From JAHEEL01 sp039715165 (GTDB lineage Bacteria; Actinomycetota; Acidimicrobiia; Spongiisociales; UBA5794), in the NCBI GenBank assembly GCA_039715165.1, contig JBDLHX010000017.1, positions 1 through 30,372 on the forward strand: 30,372 nt of DNA. The letters are read 5' to 3'. The notes beneath the pieces were generated by a model. The model ran no database searches. It saw nothing but the letters and a program-made list of their open reading frames with translations, and was not told where the DNA came from. The stretch's first letter is position 1. Each line of letters opens with the position of its first letter. Positions 15,197 through 23,610 of the stretch are shown here, piece after piece. The position numbers and the translations under genes were made by a program.

Positions 15197-15261
15197 GCAA
15201 ACCTATCCACATACGGCCCGGGGAGCAGCAGAGGCGGTTCGGGAAGGGAACTCCTTGCGTA

Positions 15262-15267
15262 TAGCCT
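15262..15267 (+). promoter_or_regulatory. Putative -10 hexamer (TAGCCT) of the DUF2269-like gene
   Basis: TAGCCT would start transcription near 15275, leaving a leader of about 17 bases that contains GGAG six bases before the ATG at 15292. Confidence 0.35.
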
Positions 15268-15291
15268 CGGGTGAAGTCGATTGGAGAAGCC

Positions 15292-15744
15292 ATGCGCAAT
15301 TGGATCTTGTTCTTCCACGTCCTCTCCGTCATCGTGTGGCTCGGGGGATCGATTTACACGGAGGCGCTCATGGCCGCGGCGAAGCGCGGTGGCGAAGCGG
15401 CTCTCCACACAGAGGTATTCCGGAGGGTCGGCGCTTCGAATCGACGACTCTTCAATCTCGCCGGGATCTCCACGATCGTGTTCGGCTTCTGGCTCGTCTT
15501 CATCTCCCCGGGGTGGGAGTTCGAGATGACTTGGGTCGCCGTCGGCATCCTCATGGCCTCATTCGCCGTCGTCATCGATCTCTTCTACGCGACGCCGCGA
15601 ACGGACGCGGTTGAGATGCTCCTCAGCGGCGAAGAAGTCGATCAGGACGCAGTCTCAACCGTCGTCAAGCAGGTCATCCTGGCGGGACATGCCCGCGTCG
15701 GACTCCTCTTCGTCGCTCTCTTCTTCATGATCTTCAAGTTCTGA
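15292..15744 (+). CDS. Four-helix membrane protein, DUF2269/CopD-like
   Basis: The 150-residue protein has four predicted membrane helices: LFFHVLSVIVWLGGSIYTEA (about 5-24), a second near FNLAGISTIVFGFWLVF, a third WVAVGILMASFAVVIDLFY and a C-terminal VGLLFVALFFMIFKF. The first helix with FFHVLSVIVWLGG resembles DUF2269 and CopD-like small membrane proteins, with His as a possible heme or metal ligand. No function is established. GGAG upstream of the ATG at 15292 supports that start over the GTG at 15271. It is transcribed away from tRNA-Ile and towards tRNA-Ala. Confidence 0.75.
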   Translation: MRNWILFFHVLSVIVWLGGSIYTEALMAAAKRGGEAALHTEVFRRVGASNRRLFNLAGISTIVFGFWLVFISPGWEFEMTWVAVGILMASFAVVIDLFYATPRTDAVEMLLSGEEVDQDAVSTVVKQVILAGHARVGLLFVALFFMIFKF

Positions 15745-15807
15745 GCGGCTGGGCGGAAACCCAATAGGGCCCCATGAATCCTGCGTCGGGTCAGCCAACA
15801 ACGTCCC

Positions 15808-15813
15808 TACACT
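15808..15813 (+). promoter_or_regulatory. Putative -10 hexamer (TACACT) of tRNA-Ala
   Basis: TACACT lies exactly 11 bases before the mature 5' end of tRNA-Ala, as at tRNA-Ile and tRNA-Leu. No clear -35 element is visible. Confidence 0.5.
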
Positions 15814-15824
15814 CCACGCCACGC

Positions 15825-15897
15825 GGGGACGTAGCTCAGTTGGGAGAGCACCTGGTTTGCAACCAGGGGGTCGTCGGTTCGAGTCCGATCGTCTCCA
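15825..15897 (+). tRNA. tRNA-Ala (anticodon TGC)
   Basis: A standard cloverleaf is visible: acceptor GGGGACG/CGTCTCC (one G-T pair), D arm GCTCAGTTGGGAGAGC, anticodon arm CCTGG-TTTGCAA-CCAGG with anticodon TGC, and T arm GTCGG-TTCGAGT-CCGAT. The discriminator is A and CCA is not encoded. The thiolase start codon lies 24 bases beyond its end with no terminator between, so the two may share a transcript. Confidence 0.96.
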
Positions 15898-15921
15898 CGC
15901 CCGCCATCGAGGGAGAATCCT

Positions 15922-17079
15922 GTGGAAACTGCCGTGATCGTGGACGCCGTCCGTACCCCGATGGGGAAGCGGAACGGCTCTCACTCGGAATGGCATCCGG
16001 TCGACCTCGCGGCGGAGACCCTCGTTGCTCTCGCCGAGCGCAACAGCCTCGATCCAGTGCTGGTTGACGACGTCATCATGGGATGCGTCTCCCAGGTTGG
16101 GGAGCAGACCTTCAACATCGGGAGGAACGCCGTTCTCGGGGCGGGATGGCCCGAGACGGTCCCCGGTGTCACCATCGACCGGCAGTGTGGATCGAGTCAG
16201 CAGGCGGCTCAGTTCGCCGCGCAGGGTGTGATGACCGGCGCCTACGACGTCGTGGTGGCCGCTGGAATCGAGTCGATGACGCGCGTGCCCATGGGGATCT
16301 CATTCTCCCAAGGTCCGGGCAAGCCGTTCGGGCCGAAGATGACCACCCGCTACGACCATCGGCTCGTCCCGCAGGGAATCTCGGCCGAGATGATCGCCGA
16401 GCAGTGGTCGTTGGGACGCGGAGACCTCGACCAGATCGCGTACGACTCGCACATGCGGGCGATGCGGGCAACTGAGGAAGGACGCTTCGAATCCCAGATC
16501 ATCCCGATCGACGTGAACGGTTCCGCCGAGCCCTTGCTTCACGACGAGGGGATTCGCCCGTCGACAACCGTTGAGATCTTGGGGGGGCTGAAGCCCGCGT
16601 TCAAGGAGGACGGTGTTGTGACCGCCGGCAACTCGTCACAGATCACCGACGGCGCGGCGGCGGTACTCATCATGTCCGAGTCGAAGGCGAAGGAACTCGG
16701 CCTCCGGGCAAGAGCGACGTTCAAGGCGTTCTCGGTTGTCGGAACCGACCCGGTCACCATGCTCACCGGCCCGATCCCGGCGACCGAGAAGGTGCTCGAC
16801 AAGGCCGGCCTGTCGCTCGACGACATCGGCCTCTTCGAGGTCAACGAGGCATTCGCCTCCGTGATCGGTGCCTGGCTGCATGAGACGGGAGCCGACTGGG
16901 ACAAGGTCAACGTCAACGGGGGAGCGATCGCCCTCGGCCATCCTCTTGGGGCATCGGGAGCGCGTCTGATGACGACACTGATTCACGAGATGGAGCGCAC
17001 CGGTACTCGCTACGGACTCCAGACGATGTGCGAGGGCGGCGGTACGGCGAACGGCACGATCCTCGAACTCGTCGTCTAA
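15922..17079 (+). CDS. Thiolase family protein (acetyl-CoA acetyltransferase / 3-ketoacyl-CoA thiolase)
   Basis: The 385-residue enzyme has the full thiolase active site: nucleophile Cys89 in DRQCGSSQQA, NEAFA (about 313-317), GGAIALGHPLGASGAR with the catalytic His near 337, and the second cysteine in MCEGGGTANG near 369. It cleaves 3-ketoacyl-CoA or condenses two acetyl-CoA; the sequence does not settle which direction or chain length, and no other beta-oxidation gene is nearby. The GTG start follows GGGAGAA. No separate promoter is obvious after tRNA-Ala, so processing of a tRNA-mRNA transcript may generate its 5' end. Confidence 0.93.
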   Translation: METAVIVDAVRTPMGKRNGSHSEWHPVDLAAETLVALAERNSLDPVLVDDVIMGCVSQVGEQTFNIGRNAVLGAGWPETVPGVTIDRQCGSSQQAAQFAAQGVMTGAYDVVVAAGIESMTRVPMGISFSQGPGKPFGPKMTTRYDHRLVPQGISAEMIAEQWSLGRGDLDQIAYDSHMRAMRATEEGRFESQIIPIDVNGSAEPLLHDEGIRPSTTVEILGGLKPAFKEDGVVTAGNSSQITDGAAAVLIMSESKAKELGLRARATFKAFSVVGTDPVTMLTGPIPATEKVLDKAGLSLDDIGLFEVNEAFASVIGAWLHETGADWDKVNVNGGAIALGHPLGASGARLMTTLIHEMERTGTRYGLQTMCEGGGTANGTILELVV

Positions 17080-17116
17080 CGGTTCTCCCCAGGCTGTGGG
17101 CAGAATCGTGGATAAC

Positions 17117-17128
17117 TACACGCGTGTA
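17117..17128. other. Twelve-base perfect palindrome TACACGCGTGTA
   Basis: It lies in the 121-base convergent spacer between the thiolase and crgA, next to GTGGATAAC (17108-17116), a near match to a DnaA box in reverse orientation. Neither gene is promoted from this spacer, so a classical operator is not expected. The rest of the spacer holds nothing recognised. Confidence 0.3.
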
Positions 17129-17200
17129 ATTCACCTTTCGGCGAACTGTGGGCCGGACAAGCACCTATACACCGCTGCGAGCCCTGGGTTCGTAGGGGTG

Positions 17201-17458
17201 TTAGCGGTAGTTGAGGGTCATCGCGAAGCCGACCCCGATCATTCCCAGGCCGCCGAGCAGGTACCAGTTCGACGTCCCACCGGGAAGAACTCCCATGTAG
17301 TTGATCAGGATGATCACGATTCCGACGGCCATGAGACCGAACATCGTCGCGACGTACCAAGTCGGTGACGCGCCCTGTTCCTCCACCTGACTCGCGGCAG
17401 GTTTCTTCGGCGGGGTTGGTCGCTTGTTGGCCTTCTTGCGGCTCTTCGAGACTGGCAT
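17201..17458 (-). CDS. crgA: Cell division protein CrgA
   Basis: The 85-residue protein has a short basic N-terminus (MPVSKSRKKANKRPTPPKKP) and two membrane helices, WYVATMFGLMAVGIVIILINY (about 34-54) and WYLLGGLGMIGVGFAMTL (about 65-82), the size and topology of CrgA. In actinobacteria CrgA binds FtsZ, FtsQ and penicillin-binding proteins and helps assemble the divisome. The linker GVLPGGTSNWYLLGGLGMIG is characteristic. The ATG at 17458 has TACGAT seven bases upstream. It is divergent from the sortase gene, as in other actinobacteria. Confidence 0.93.
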   Translation of the reverse strand: MPVSKSRKKANKRPTPPKKPAASQVEEQGASPTWYVATMFGLMAVGIVIILINYMGVLPGGTSNWYLLGGLGMIGVGFAMTLNYR

Positions 17459-17465
17459 GGTCGGA

Positions 17466-17471
17466 ATCGTA
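17466..17471 (-). promoter_or_regulatory. Putative -10 hexamer (TACGAT) of crgA
   Basis: TACGAT on the minus strand lies seven bases before the ATG at 17458, which would place the transcript start at the start codon. Confidence 0.5.
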
Positions 17472-17528
17472 GCCCCCCGGCGAACATTGCCCAACGCCAG
17501 AACCGTTCCCGTTGCGTGGTTCCGTCGG

Positions 17529-17534
17529 TACGCT
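17529..17534 (+). promoter_or_regulatory. Putative -10 hexamer (TACGCT) of the sortase operon
   Basis: TACGCT lies eight bases before the ATG at 17543, consistent with leaderless initiation of the sortase, small membrane protein and pabA operon. Confidence 0.5.
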
Positions 17535-17542
17535 GAGTCATC

Positions 17543-18355
17543 ATGGATGAGGCGCTCGCGACTCCGAAAGGCCGAAGCCCGAGTCGGGCGATGGTGATCG
17601 TGCGACGAGTCGTTCGCGCGATCGGCTGGACGAGCATCGTCGCCGGCCTCCTCATTCTGGGTTTCGTCGTCCAGCAACTCTTCGTGACGACGTGGCTCTC
17701 ACAGCAGCAGCAGGAAGCGCTCACCGAACAGGCAGAGGAGCATTTCGCAACCGTCGAGATCGACGAGGTCGAGTACGTGCCGCCTTCGACCACAGGGACT
17801 GTCAGCGTTGGTACCGAAGAGGGCACCAATGGCTCCATCTCCGAGGGGGCGACCGGCACGACGACGGAGCGCGGAGAGCCGCTCACCCCGAAGAAGCGCA
17901 CGCTCCTCGTCGAATCGACACCGGACAAGGGCACGGCGTTCGCCATCATCCGGATTCCCACGATCGAGCGTCTCCAAGACGGGTGGACCGTCGTTGAAGG
18001 CGTGCGTCTGCGTGACCTGAAGAACGGCGCCGGACACATGCCGAACACGCCGTTGCCGGGCCAGCCGGGGAACGCGGTGATCTCCGGTCACCGGACGACG
18101 CACGGAGCGCCCTTCCACGAGTTCGAAGAGCTGAACCCGGGCGACATCATCGAGGTGGACACCGCTCTCGGTACCCACACGTACGAGGTGAGGGAGACGA
18201 TCATCGTCCGCCCCACAGAGATGTGGGTCACCGAGCCTCGGGACGGCGCTTGGCTCACGCTCACGACCTGCCATCCGAAGTTCTCCGCGAGACAACGACT
18301 CATCGTCTTCGCGGAAATGGTCGATGGTCCGAACTGGGAGACGATCTACGCATGA
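17543..18355 (+). CDS. srtE: Class E sortase
   Basis: The 270-residue protein has an N-terminal membrane anchor (about 28-50), a low-complexity linker rich in Thr, Gly and Glu (82-112), and a sortase domain. Catalytic residues are visible: His183 in VISGHRTTHGAPF, Cys243 in TLTTCHP, and Arg250 or Arg252 in KFSARQR. ISGHRTTHGAPFH and TTCHPKFSAR are typical of actinobacterial class E enzymes, which attach proteins with LAxTG-type signals to the cell wall. No substrate with such a signal is in the window. It is the first gene of an overlapping operon ending in pabA, as in Streptomyces. Confidence 0.92.
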   Translation: MDEALATPKGRSPSRAMVIVRRVVRAIGWTSIVAGLLILGFVVQQLFVTTWLSQQQQEALTEQAEEHFATVEIDEVEYVPPSTTGTVSVGTEEGTNGSISEGATGTTTERGEPLTPKKRTLLVESTPDKGTAFAIIRIPTIERLQDGWTVVEGVRLRDLKNGAGHMPNTPLPGQPGNAVISGHRTTHGAPFHEFEELNPGDIIEVDTALGTHTYEVRETIIVRPTEMWVTEPRDGAWLTLTTCHPKFSARQRLIVFAEMVDGPNWETIYA

Positions 18356-18501
18356 AACGATGGTTCCTCTCACTCCCCGGCCCGATGGCCGTCAAGATCG
18401 TGATCGCCGCCGTGATCGTGATCGTCGCTCTCGTGGCCCTGTTCTACTTCTACGACTGGATCGGCACGAACCTCCTCGACACCGGCGGCACGATCGGATG
18501 A
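18352..18501 (+). CDS. Small membrane protein, 49 aa, between sortase and pabA
   Basis: It encodes MKRWFLSLPGPMAVKIVIAA, then a long hydrophobic helix to YFYDWIGTNLLDTGGTIG. Start and stop both overlap neighbours by ATGA (18352-18355 and 18498-18501), which is strong evidence for translation. A similar small membrane protein occurs at this place in other actinobacteria, to my knowledge without a known function. One membrane helix with a positively charged N-terminus suggests the C-terminus is outside. It could assist the sortase; this is inference from position. Confidence 0.75.
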   Translation: MKRWFLSLPGPMAVKIVIAAVIVIVALVALFYFYDWIGTNLLDTGGTIG

Positions 18502-19067
18502 GAATCCTCGTCGTAGACAACTACGACTCGTTCACCTACAACCTCGTCCAGTACTTCGGTGAACTCGGGGCGGAACCCGTTGTGATCCGCAACGACGAGA
18601 TGCCCCCTTCGGAGGGGGCGAAGCTGCGTCCCGACCGGCTCGTCATCTCCCCCGGACCCGGAACACCCGATGACACCGGATACTCCATCGAGTACCTCAC
18701 CACGCTCTCCACCGAGGTACCGACACTCGGCGTGTGCCTGGGGCACCAGGCGATCGTTGCCGCGTTCGGGGGCACGATCGGCCGCGCTCCCGAGCCGCGC
18801 CACGGCAAGGTCTCGACGATCGGGCACGACGGCCGGGGGGTCTTCGCGGGGCTTCCGAACCCATTCGAGGCAACCCGGTACCACTCGCTAGCAGCGCTCG
18901 AAGTCCCGGAGATACTCGAGGTGAGTGCGACCTCGGAGGATGGGGTGGTTCAGGGCGTGCGCCACCGTGAGCTACCGATCGAGGGTGTGCAGTTCCATCC
19001 CGAGTCGATCATGACCGCTGTGGGCAAGCAACTTCTCTCAAACTTCCTGGGAGAGCTTCGGCAGTAA
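18498..19067 (+). CDS. pabA: Glutamine amidotransferase component II (anthranilate / aminodeoxychorismate synthase)
   Basis: The 189-residue class I glutamine amidotransferase has the catalytic triad Cys80 (GVCLGHQ), His167 and Glu169 (QFHPES), plus the opening ILVVDNYDSFTYNLVQYFGE and SPGPGTP (51-56) typical of TrpG/PabA. It releases ammonia from glutamine for anthranilate or 4-amino-4-deoxychorismate synthesis. No partner synthase lies in the window, so a single subunit may serve both pathways, as is common. In Mycobacterium the positional equivalent is trpG (Rv0013). It converges on mutY; the spacer carries a heptamer repeat. Confidence 0.93.
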   Translation: MRILVVDNYDSFTYNLVQYFGELGAEPVVIRNDEMPPSEGAKLRPDRLVISPGPGTPDDTGYSIEYLTTLSTEVPTLGVCLGHQAIVAAFGGTIGRAPEPRHGKVSTIGHDGRGVFAGLPNPFEATRYHSLAALEVPEILEVSATSEDGVVQGVRHRELPIEGVQFHPESIMTAVGKQLLSNFLGELRQ

Positions 19068-19129
19068 GTATCCGGTATCCGGTACCGGCCGCGAGGCGGA
19101 TCGCACTCTTCGCTGAGTACCGAGTACAG

Positions 19130-19134
<5 letters not shown>
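19068..19134. repeat. Heptamer-period repeat between convergent pabA and mutY
   Basis: The left arm is GTATCCG, GTATCCG, GTACCGG (19068-19088), starting at the base after the pabA stop. The right arm is TGAGTAC, CGAGTAC, AGCTACT (19114-19134), running into the mutY stop codon. CGGTAC (19080-19085) and GTACCG (19117-19122) can pair, so the arms could form a bidirectional terminator-like hairpin, but no T tract is present. Confidence 0.6.
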
Positions 19135-19959
<825 letters not shown>

Positions 19960-19963
<4 letters not shown>

Positions 19964-22089
19964 GGAGCCGCTGTCGTTGTGGTGGTCGTAGTCGTCGTTG
20001 TGGTGGTGGTCGTCGTGGGAGGCGCCTTCCCGAGGAAGAGCCCGACAGAGGAGCCGTCGTCGACCATCGTGCCGGTGGGCGGATCCTGTTCGACGACCTT
20101 GCCGACGAGGCTCAGATCGGCCGTCTCGACCTCACCGAGGAACACGGCGATGAGGCCCGCACTGGCAGCGGTCGCCTCCGCCTCCGCCTGGGTGAGGCCG
20201 GCGAAGCTCGGCACGCTCACCTGCCGGAGAACCCCGATCTTCACGAGGACTTCGGTGCCTGCATCGGCGCTCGATCCGCTGCCCGGCGACTGTTCGGCGA
20301 CCAGTCCGGCGAGGCCGCTCACGGCGGTCACCTCGACCGTGCCGTTGTCGACCGCAACGAGGTTGGCGTCCGCGGCCGCCGTCGTGGCAGCGCTGAACGT
20401 CTTGCCGACGAGGTTGGGCACCGTTGTCGGTTCGGGACCTTGCGACACCCAGATCGTGATGACGTCGTCGCGCCCGACAACACGCCCGGCCTCCGGCTCG
20501 GTACGGATCGTGAAGCCCGCCGCGATCTCGGCGGAGAATTCCTGCTCGGTCGTGACGTTTGTGAAACCGGCCTGGGCCAGGTCGAGCTGGGCACTCTCGG
20601 CCGACTTCCCTGAGACATTGGGGACTTCAACGGAGAACGGCCCCTTGGAGACGACGAGATCGACGAGCGAATCGGCGGCGGCCGGTGTCCCGGCCGATGG
20701 GTCCTGTGTGATGACGAGGCCTTCGTCGATGTCCTCGGTGAGCGTGTACTCCACGAGACCGACCTGGAAGCCCTGCGCTTCGATGAGCGCCTGAGCCACC
20801 TCCATGGTCTCTCCTTCGACCGGCGGGACGTTGAACTGCTCACTGCCCGCCGACACGATGAGCGTGACGAACGAGCCCGGCTCGACCTCTTCGCCGGCGA
20901 TGGGGTCGGTATCGATGACGACACCCGCAGGGACGGTGTCGCTGTTGACCGGACGGCTCATGATCTTCAGATCGAGGTCCTGAAGCTCGCGGGAGGCGGT
21001 CTCCTCGGGCACGAGCTTGAGATTGGGGATCGTGACGAGTTCGGACGGTGCAGCGCCGCCGGTGAAGAGCCGGAAGAGGATGTACGCGCCGATTGCGAGG
21101 AGCACGAGCAACGAGATGACGGCGGCGATGTAGGTGCCCTGGCCGGATGTGTGGTCCTCGGTCTGTCGGGCGACGATGCGGGCCGTTTCGTCGGGAGGAA
21201 CCGTCGCCGGTGGGGGAACGAGCGCCGTCGCGGCGGCGGCTGCCGCTGCTCCGACGATGATCGGCTGCCGGCCGGAGAGGAAGAGCAGGAGGTCGGACCG
21301 CAAGTCGGCGGCGGTTGCGTACCGGTCGTCCGGATTCTTGGCCATTGTTGCGGTGACGATCGCTGCCAGTTCCGTCGGCACGTCGGAATTGATCTGGTCG
21401 ACCGGGGGCGCGAACTCAGAGACGTGTTGATAGGCGACGGCGACCGGGCTCTCTCCGGTGAAGGGGGGTTGGGCGGAGACCAACTCGTAGAGGACAACAC
21501 CGAGGGAGTACACGTCGGAGCGACCGTCCGCGGGGAGACCCTGGGCCTGTTCGGGGCTGAAGTAGGTGGCGGTGCCGATCACGGCACCGGTCTTCGTCAG
21601 CTCTTCCGAATCGTCGAGGGCTCGTGCGATCCCGAAGTCGGTGACCTTCACGGCGCCGTCGTTGGCGATCATGATGTTGCCGGGCTTGATGTCACGGTGA
21701 ACGACGCCGGCCTGATGCGCCACGGTGAGGGCCGCAGCGGCTTCAGCGGCGATCTCGGCCGCCCTGCGGGGGAAGAGCGCACCTTCGGACTTCAGGATCT
21801 CACGGAGGGTCCGGCCCTCGATGAGTTCCATCACCATGTAGTAGGTGTTCGCGTCCTGACCCCAGTCGTAGATGGCGACGATGTTCGGGTGACTGAGATT
21901 CGCGGCCGCCTGCGCCTCCCGCTTGAACCGAGTGACGAACGCCTGGTCGGCCGCGAAGTTGGGGTGGAGGATCTTGACGGCGACGCGCCGATTGAGCAGC
22001 GTGTCTTCGGCTTCGTAGACATCTGCCATCCCGCCGCGGGCGAGGTGCCCGACGATTCGGTATCGGTCGGAGAGGACGCGTTCTTCCAT
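19960..22089 (-). CDS. pknB: PASTA-domain Ser/Thr protein kinase PknB
   Basis: The 709-residue membrane kinase has an N-terminal kinase domain: glycine loop LARGGMADVY, Lys39 in AVKIL, HRDIKPGN (131-138, Asp133), DFG (151-153) and activation segment TKTGAVIGTATYFSPEQ with likely autophosphorylated threonines. A membrane helix (about 318-342) leads to five extracellular PASTA repeats (about 350-690) that bind muropeptides or lipid II. The C-terminus is an unbroken run of 15 threonines followed by AAP. Substrates in actinobacteria include divisome and wall-synthesis proteins. TAGCAT nine bases before the ATG suggests its own promoter, separate from the fhaA-pbpA operon. No pknA is adjacent, unlike Mycobacterium. 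Confidence 0.95.
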
Positions 22090-22098
22090 GTGGAGAAG

Positions 22099-22104
22099 AT
22101 GCTA
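22099..22104 (-). promoter_or_regulatory. Putative -10 hexamer (TAGCAT) of pknB-mutY
   Basis: TAGCAT on the minus strand lies nine bases before the pknB ATG, within the 57-base gap after pbpA. Confidence 0.4.
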
Positions 22105-22130
22105 CTGAGCGATTGAGTTATGGGGCGGCT

Positions 22131-22151
22131 GCCTGTTGCCTGTCGCCTACC
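22131..22151. repeat. Heptamer-period repeat after pbpA
   Basis: Three 7-base units GCCTGTT, GCCTGTC, GCCTACC span the pbpA stop codon (22147-22149) and the start of the pbpA-pknB spacer. The last unit can also pair with GGTAGG (22153-22158) inside the pbpA coding end. Confidence 0.5.
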
Positions 22152-23610
22152 TCAGGTAGGTCTCGAACAGCTCTGCGGCGATCGGGGCCGCCACGGATCC
22201 GCCCGATGCCGTCTCGCCCGCAGGTCCGCCGTCTTCGAGGATGATCGCCAGGGCGATCTGTCGTTCTCCCGGCTCGGGTTCGACGGGGGCGAATCCGATG
22301 AACCACACGTGCGGCGCAGCGCCGGTCACTTCTGCGGTCCCCGTCTTCCCCGCGACCCGGATCCCCGGCACCGCGGCGTTGCGGCCTGTGCCTGAGATGA
22401 CGGCTTTCTCCATGAGGCTGGACAGCACCGCGGCACTCGCGGGGCTGATCGCCCGTCTCCAGATCTCCGGCTCGGTCCTCGATTCGATCTTCCCATCGTG
22501 GGTGAACACGTCACCGACGACGTACGGGGTCATGATGTTCCCCTCATTGGCAACAGCCGCCACGACGAGCGCCATTTGCATTGGAGTCGCACGCACGTCC
22601 CGCTGCCCGATTGCGTTCTGCGCCGTCGCAGCCGGGTCGTCTGCGATCCCGCCGGGGTCCGGGAATGCCGATGCGAGGACGTCGAGGTCGTAGGGGATCT
22701 CACTGTTGAAGCCGAAGGCCTCTGCGGTCTGAGCGAGCATGTCGCCGCCGACCTCCATGCCGAGCGCCCCGAACGTGGTGTTGCACGACCGCACGAACGC
22801 TTCTTCGAGGGTGACTGTGCGGCCGTCGGTGCAGACGTCGTCGTCGTAGTTGTGAATCGTCGCGGTCGACCCCGGGAGCTCGAGCGCTAGCGGGTCGGGG
22901 AACTCGGTGGCCGGACCGGCGATACCCGTCTCGAGGGCAGCGGCGGTCGTGATGATCTTGAATGTCGATCCCGGGGGATACGTGGTGGCGATCGTGCGAT
23001 GGAGGAGCGGTTCGGCAGCGTCGTCTTCGAGTTTCTGGCCTGCGGGTCCGGCGTCGGCCCCGACGAGGATATTGGGGTCGAACCCCGGAGTCGATGCGCT
23101 TGCAAGCACCGCACCCGTCGATGGGTCGACGGCGATGATCGATCCGCGTTGACCGGCGAGCGCGCCGACGGCGGCACGCTGGAGGTCGTCGTCGATCGTG
23201 AGGCGAAGACCGCGAGGTCTCGGGTCTCCACCGAGGACGGCATTCAGCACTCCGGAGATCGTGGATGCTCTGTGCGAGACGAGATCGGATCCCCGAGTCT
23301 TCTCGAGGCCTCGCGATCCGAAGAGCACCGATACGTAGCCGACCGTATGCGCGTACTCGTCGGACGCTGGATACACCCGGGCAAACGTCTGCGGGTCAGC
23401 CGGGTTCGGGTCCGACCTCGCAAGGGGAGTGCCGTCCGACGCGATGATCGCCCCACGCTCCCGACCGACGCGCCACGCCGTGAGGCGGGGGTTGCGCGGA
23501 TCGTCGCGGTAGTCGGGGCCGGCGAATGCCTGAATCCACACGGTCATGGCGGCGAGGAGGGCGAATGCCGCGAGGATCGCCAGTGCAGCGCGGCGCAGCG
23601 GCGTGTTCAC
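22147..23610 (-). CDS. pbpA: Penicillin-binding protein 2 type transpeptidase PbpA
   Basis: The 487-residue protein has an N-terminal membrane anchor (about 7-29), a dimerisation-type region and a transpeptidase domain with the three penicillin-binding motifs: STFK (215-218, nucleophile Ser215), SCN (275-277) and KTG (422-424). It crosslinks peptidoglycan peptides outside the cell membrane and probably partners the adjacent RodA glycosyltransferase. The length matches Mycobacterium PbpA (about 490). The GTG start overlaps the rodA stop (GTGA). The gene ends within a heptamer repeat. Confidence 0.94.
   Translation of the reverse strand: MNTPLRRAALAILAAFALLAAMTVWIQAFAGPDYRDDPRNPRLTAWRVGRERGAIIASDGTPLARSDPNPADPQTFARVYPASDEYAHTVGYVSVLFGSRGLEKTRGSDLVSHRASTISGVLNAVLGGDPRPRGLRLTIDDDLQRAAVGALAGQRGSIIAVDPSTGAVLASASTPGFDPNILVGADAGPAGQKLEDDAAEPLLHRTIATTYPPGSTFKIITTAAALETGIAGPATEFPDPLALELPGSTATIHNYDDDVCTDGRTVTLEEAFVRSCNTTFGALGMEVGGDMLAQTAEAFGFNSEIPYDLDVLASAFPDPGGIADDPAATAQNAIGQRDVRATPMQMALVVAAVANEGNIMTPYVVGDVFTHDGKIESRTEPEIWRRAISPASAAVLSSLMEKAVISGTGRNAAVPGIRVAGKTGTAEVTGAAPHVWFIGFAPVEPEPGERQIALAIILEDGGPAGETASGGSVAAPIAAELFETYLR

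Noticed and set aside
17080..17200. Possible replication origin in the thiolase-crgA spacer
   Set aside because: Only one near-match DnaA box, no AT-rich unwinding region, and dnaA, dnaN and gyr genes are not in the window.
17172..17205. tRNA T-arm-like sequence (CCCTGGGTTCG) near the end of crgA, similar to CGCTGCGAGCCC at 13542
   Set aside because: No acceptor or anticodon arm can be folded and the shared 12-mer is short and GC-rich, so a tRNA remnant or repeat is not supported.
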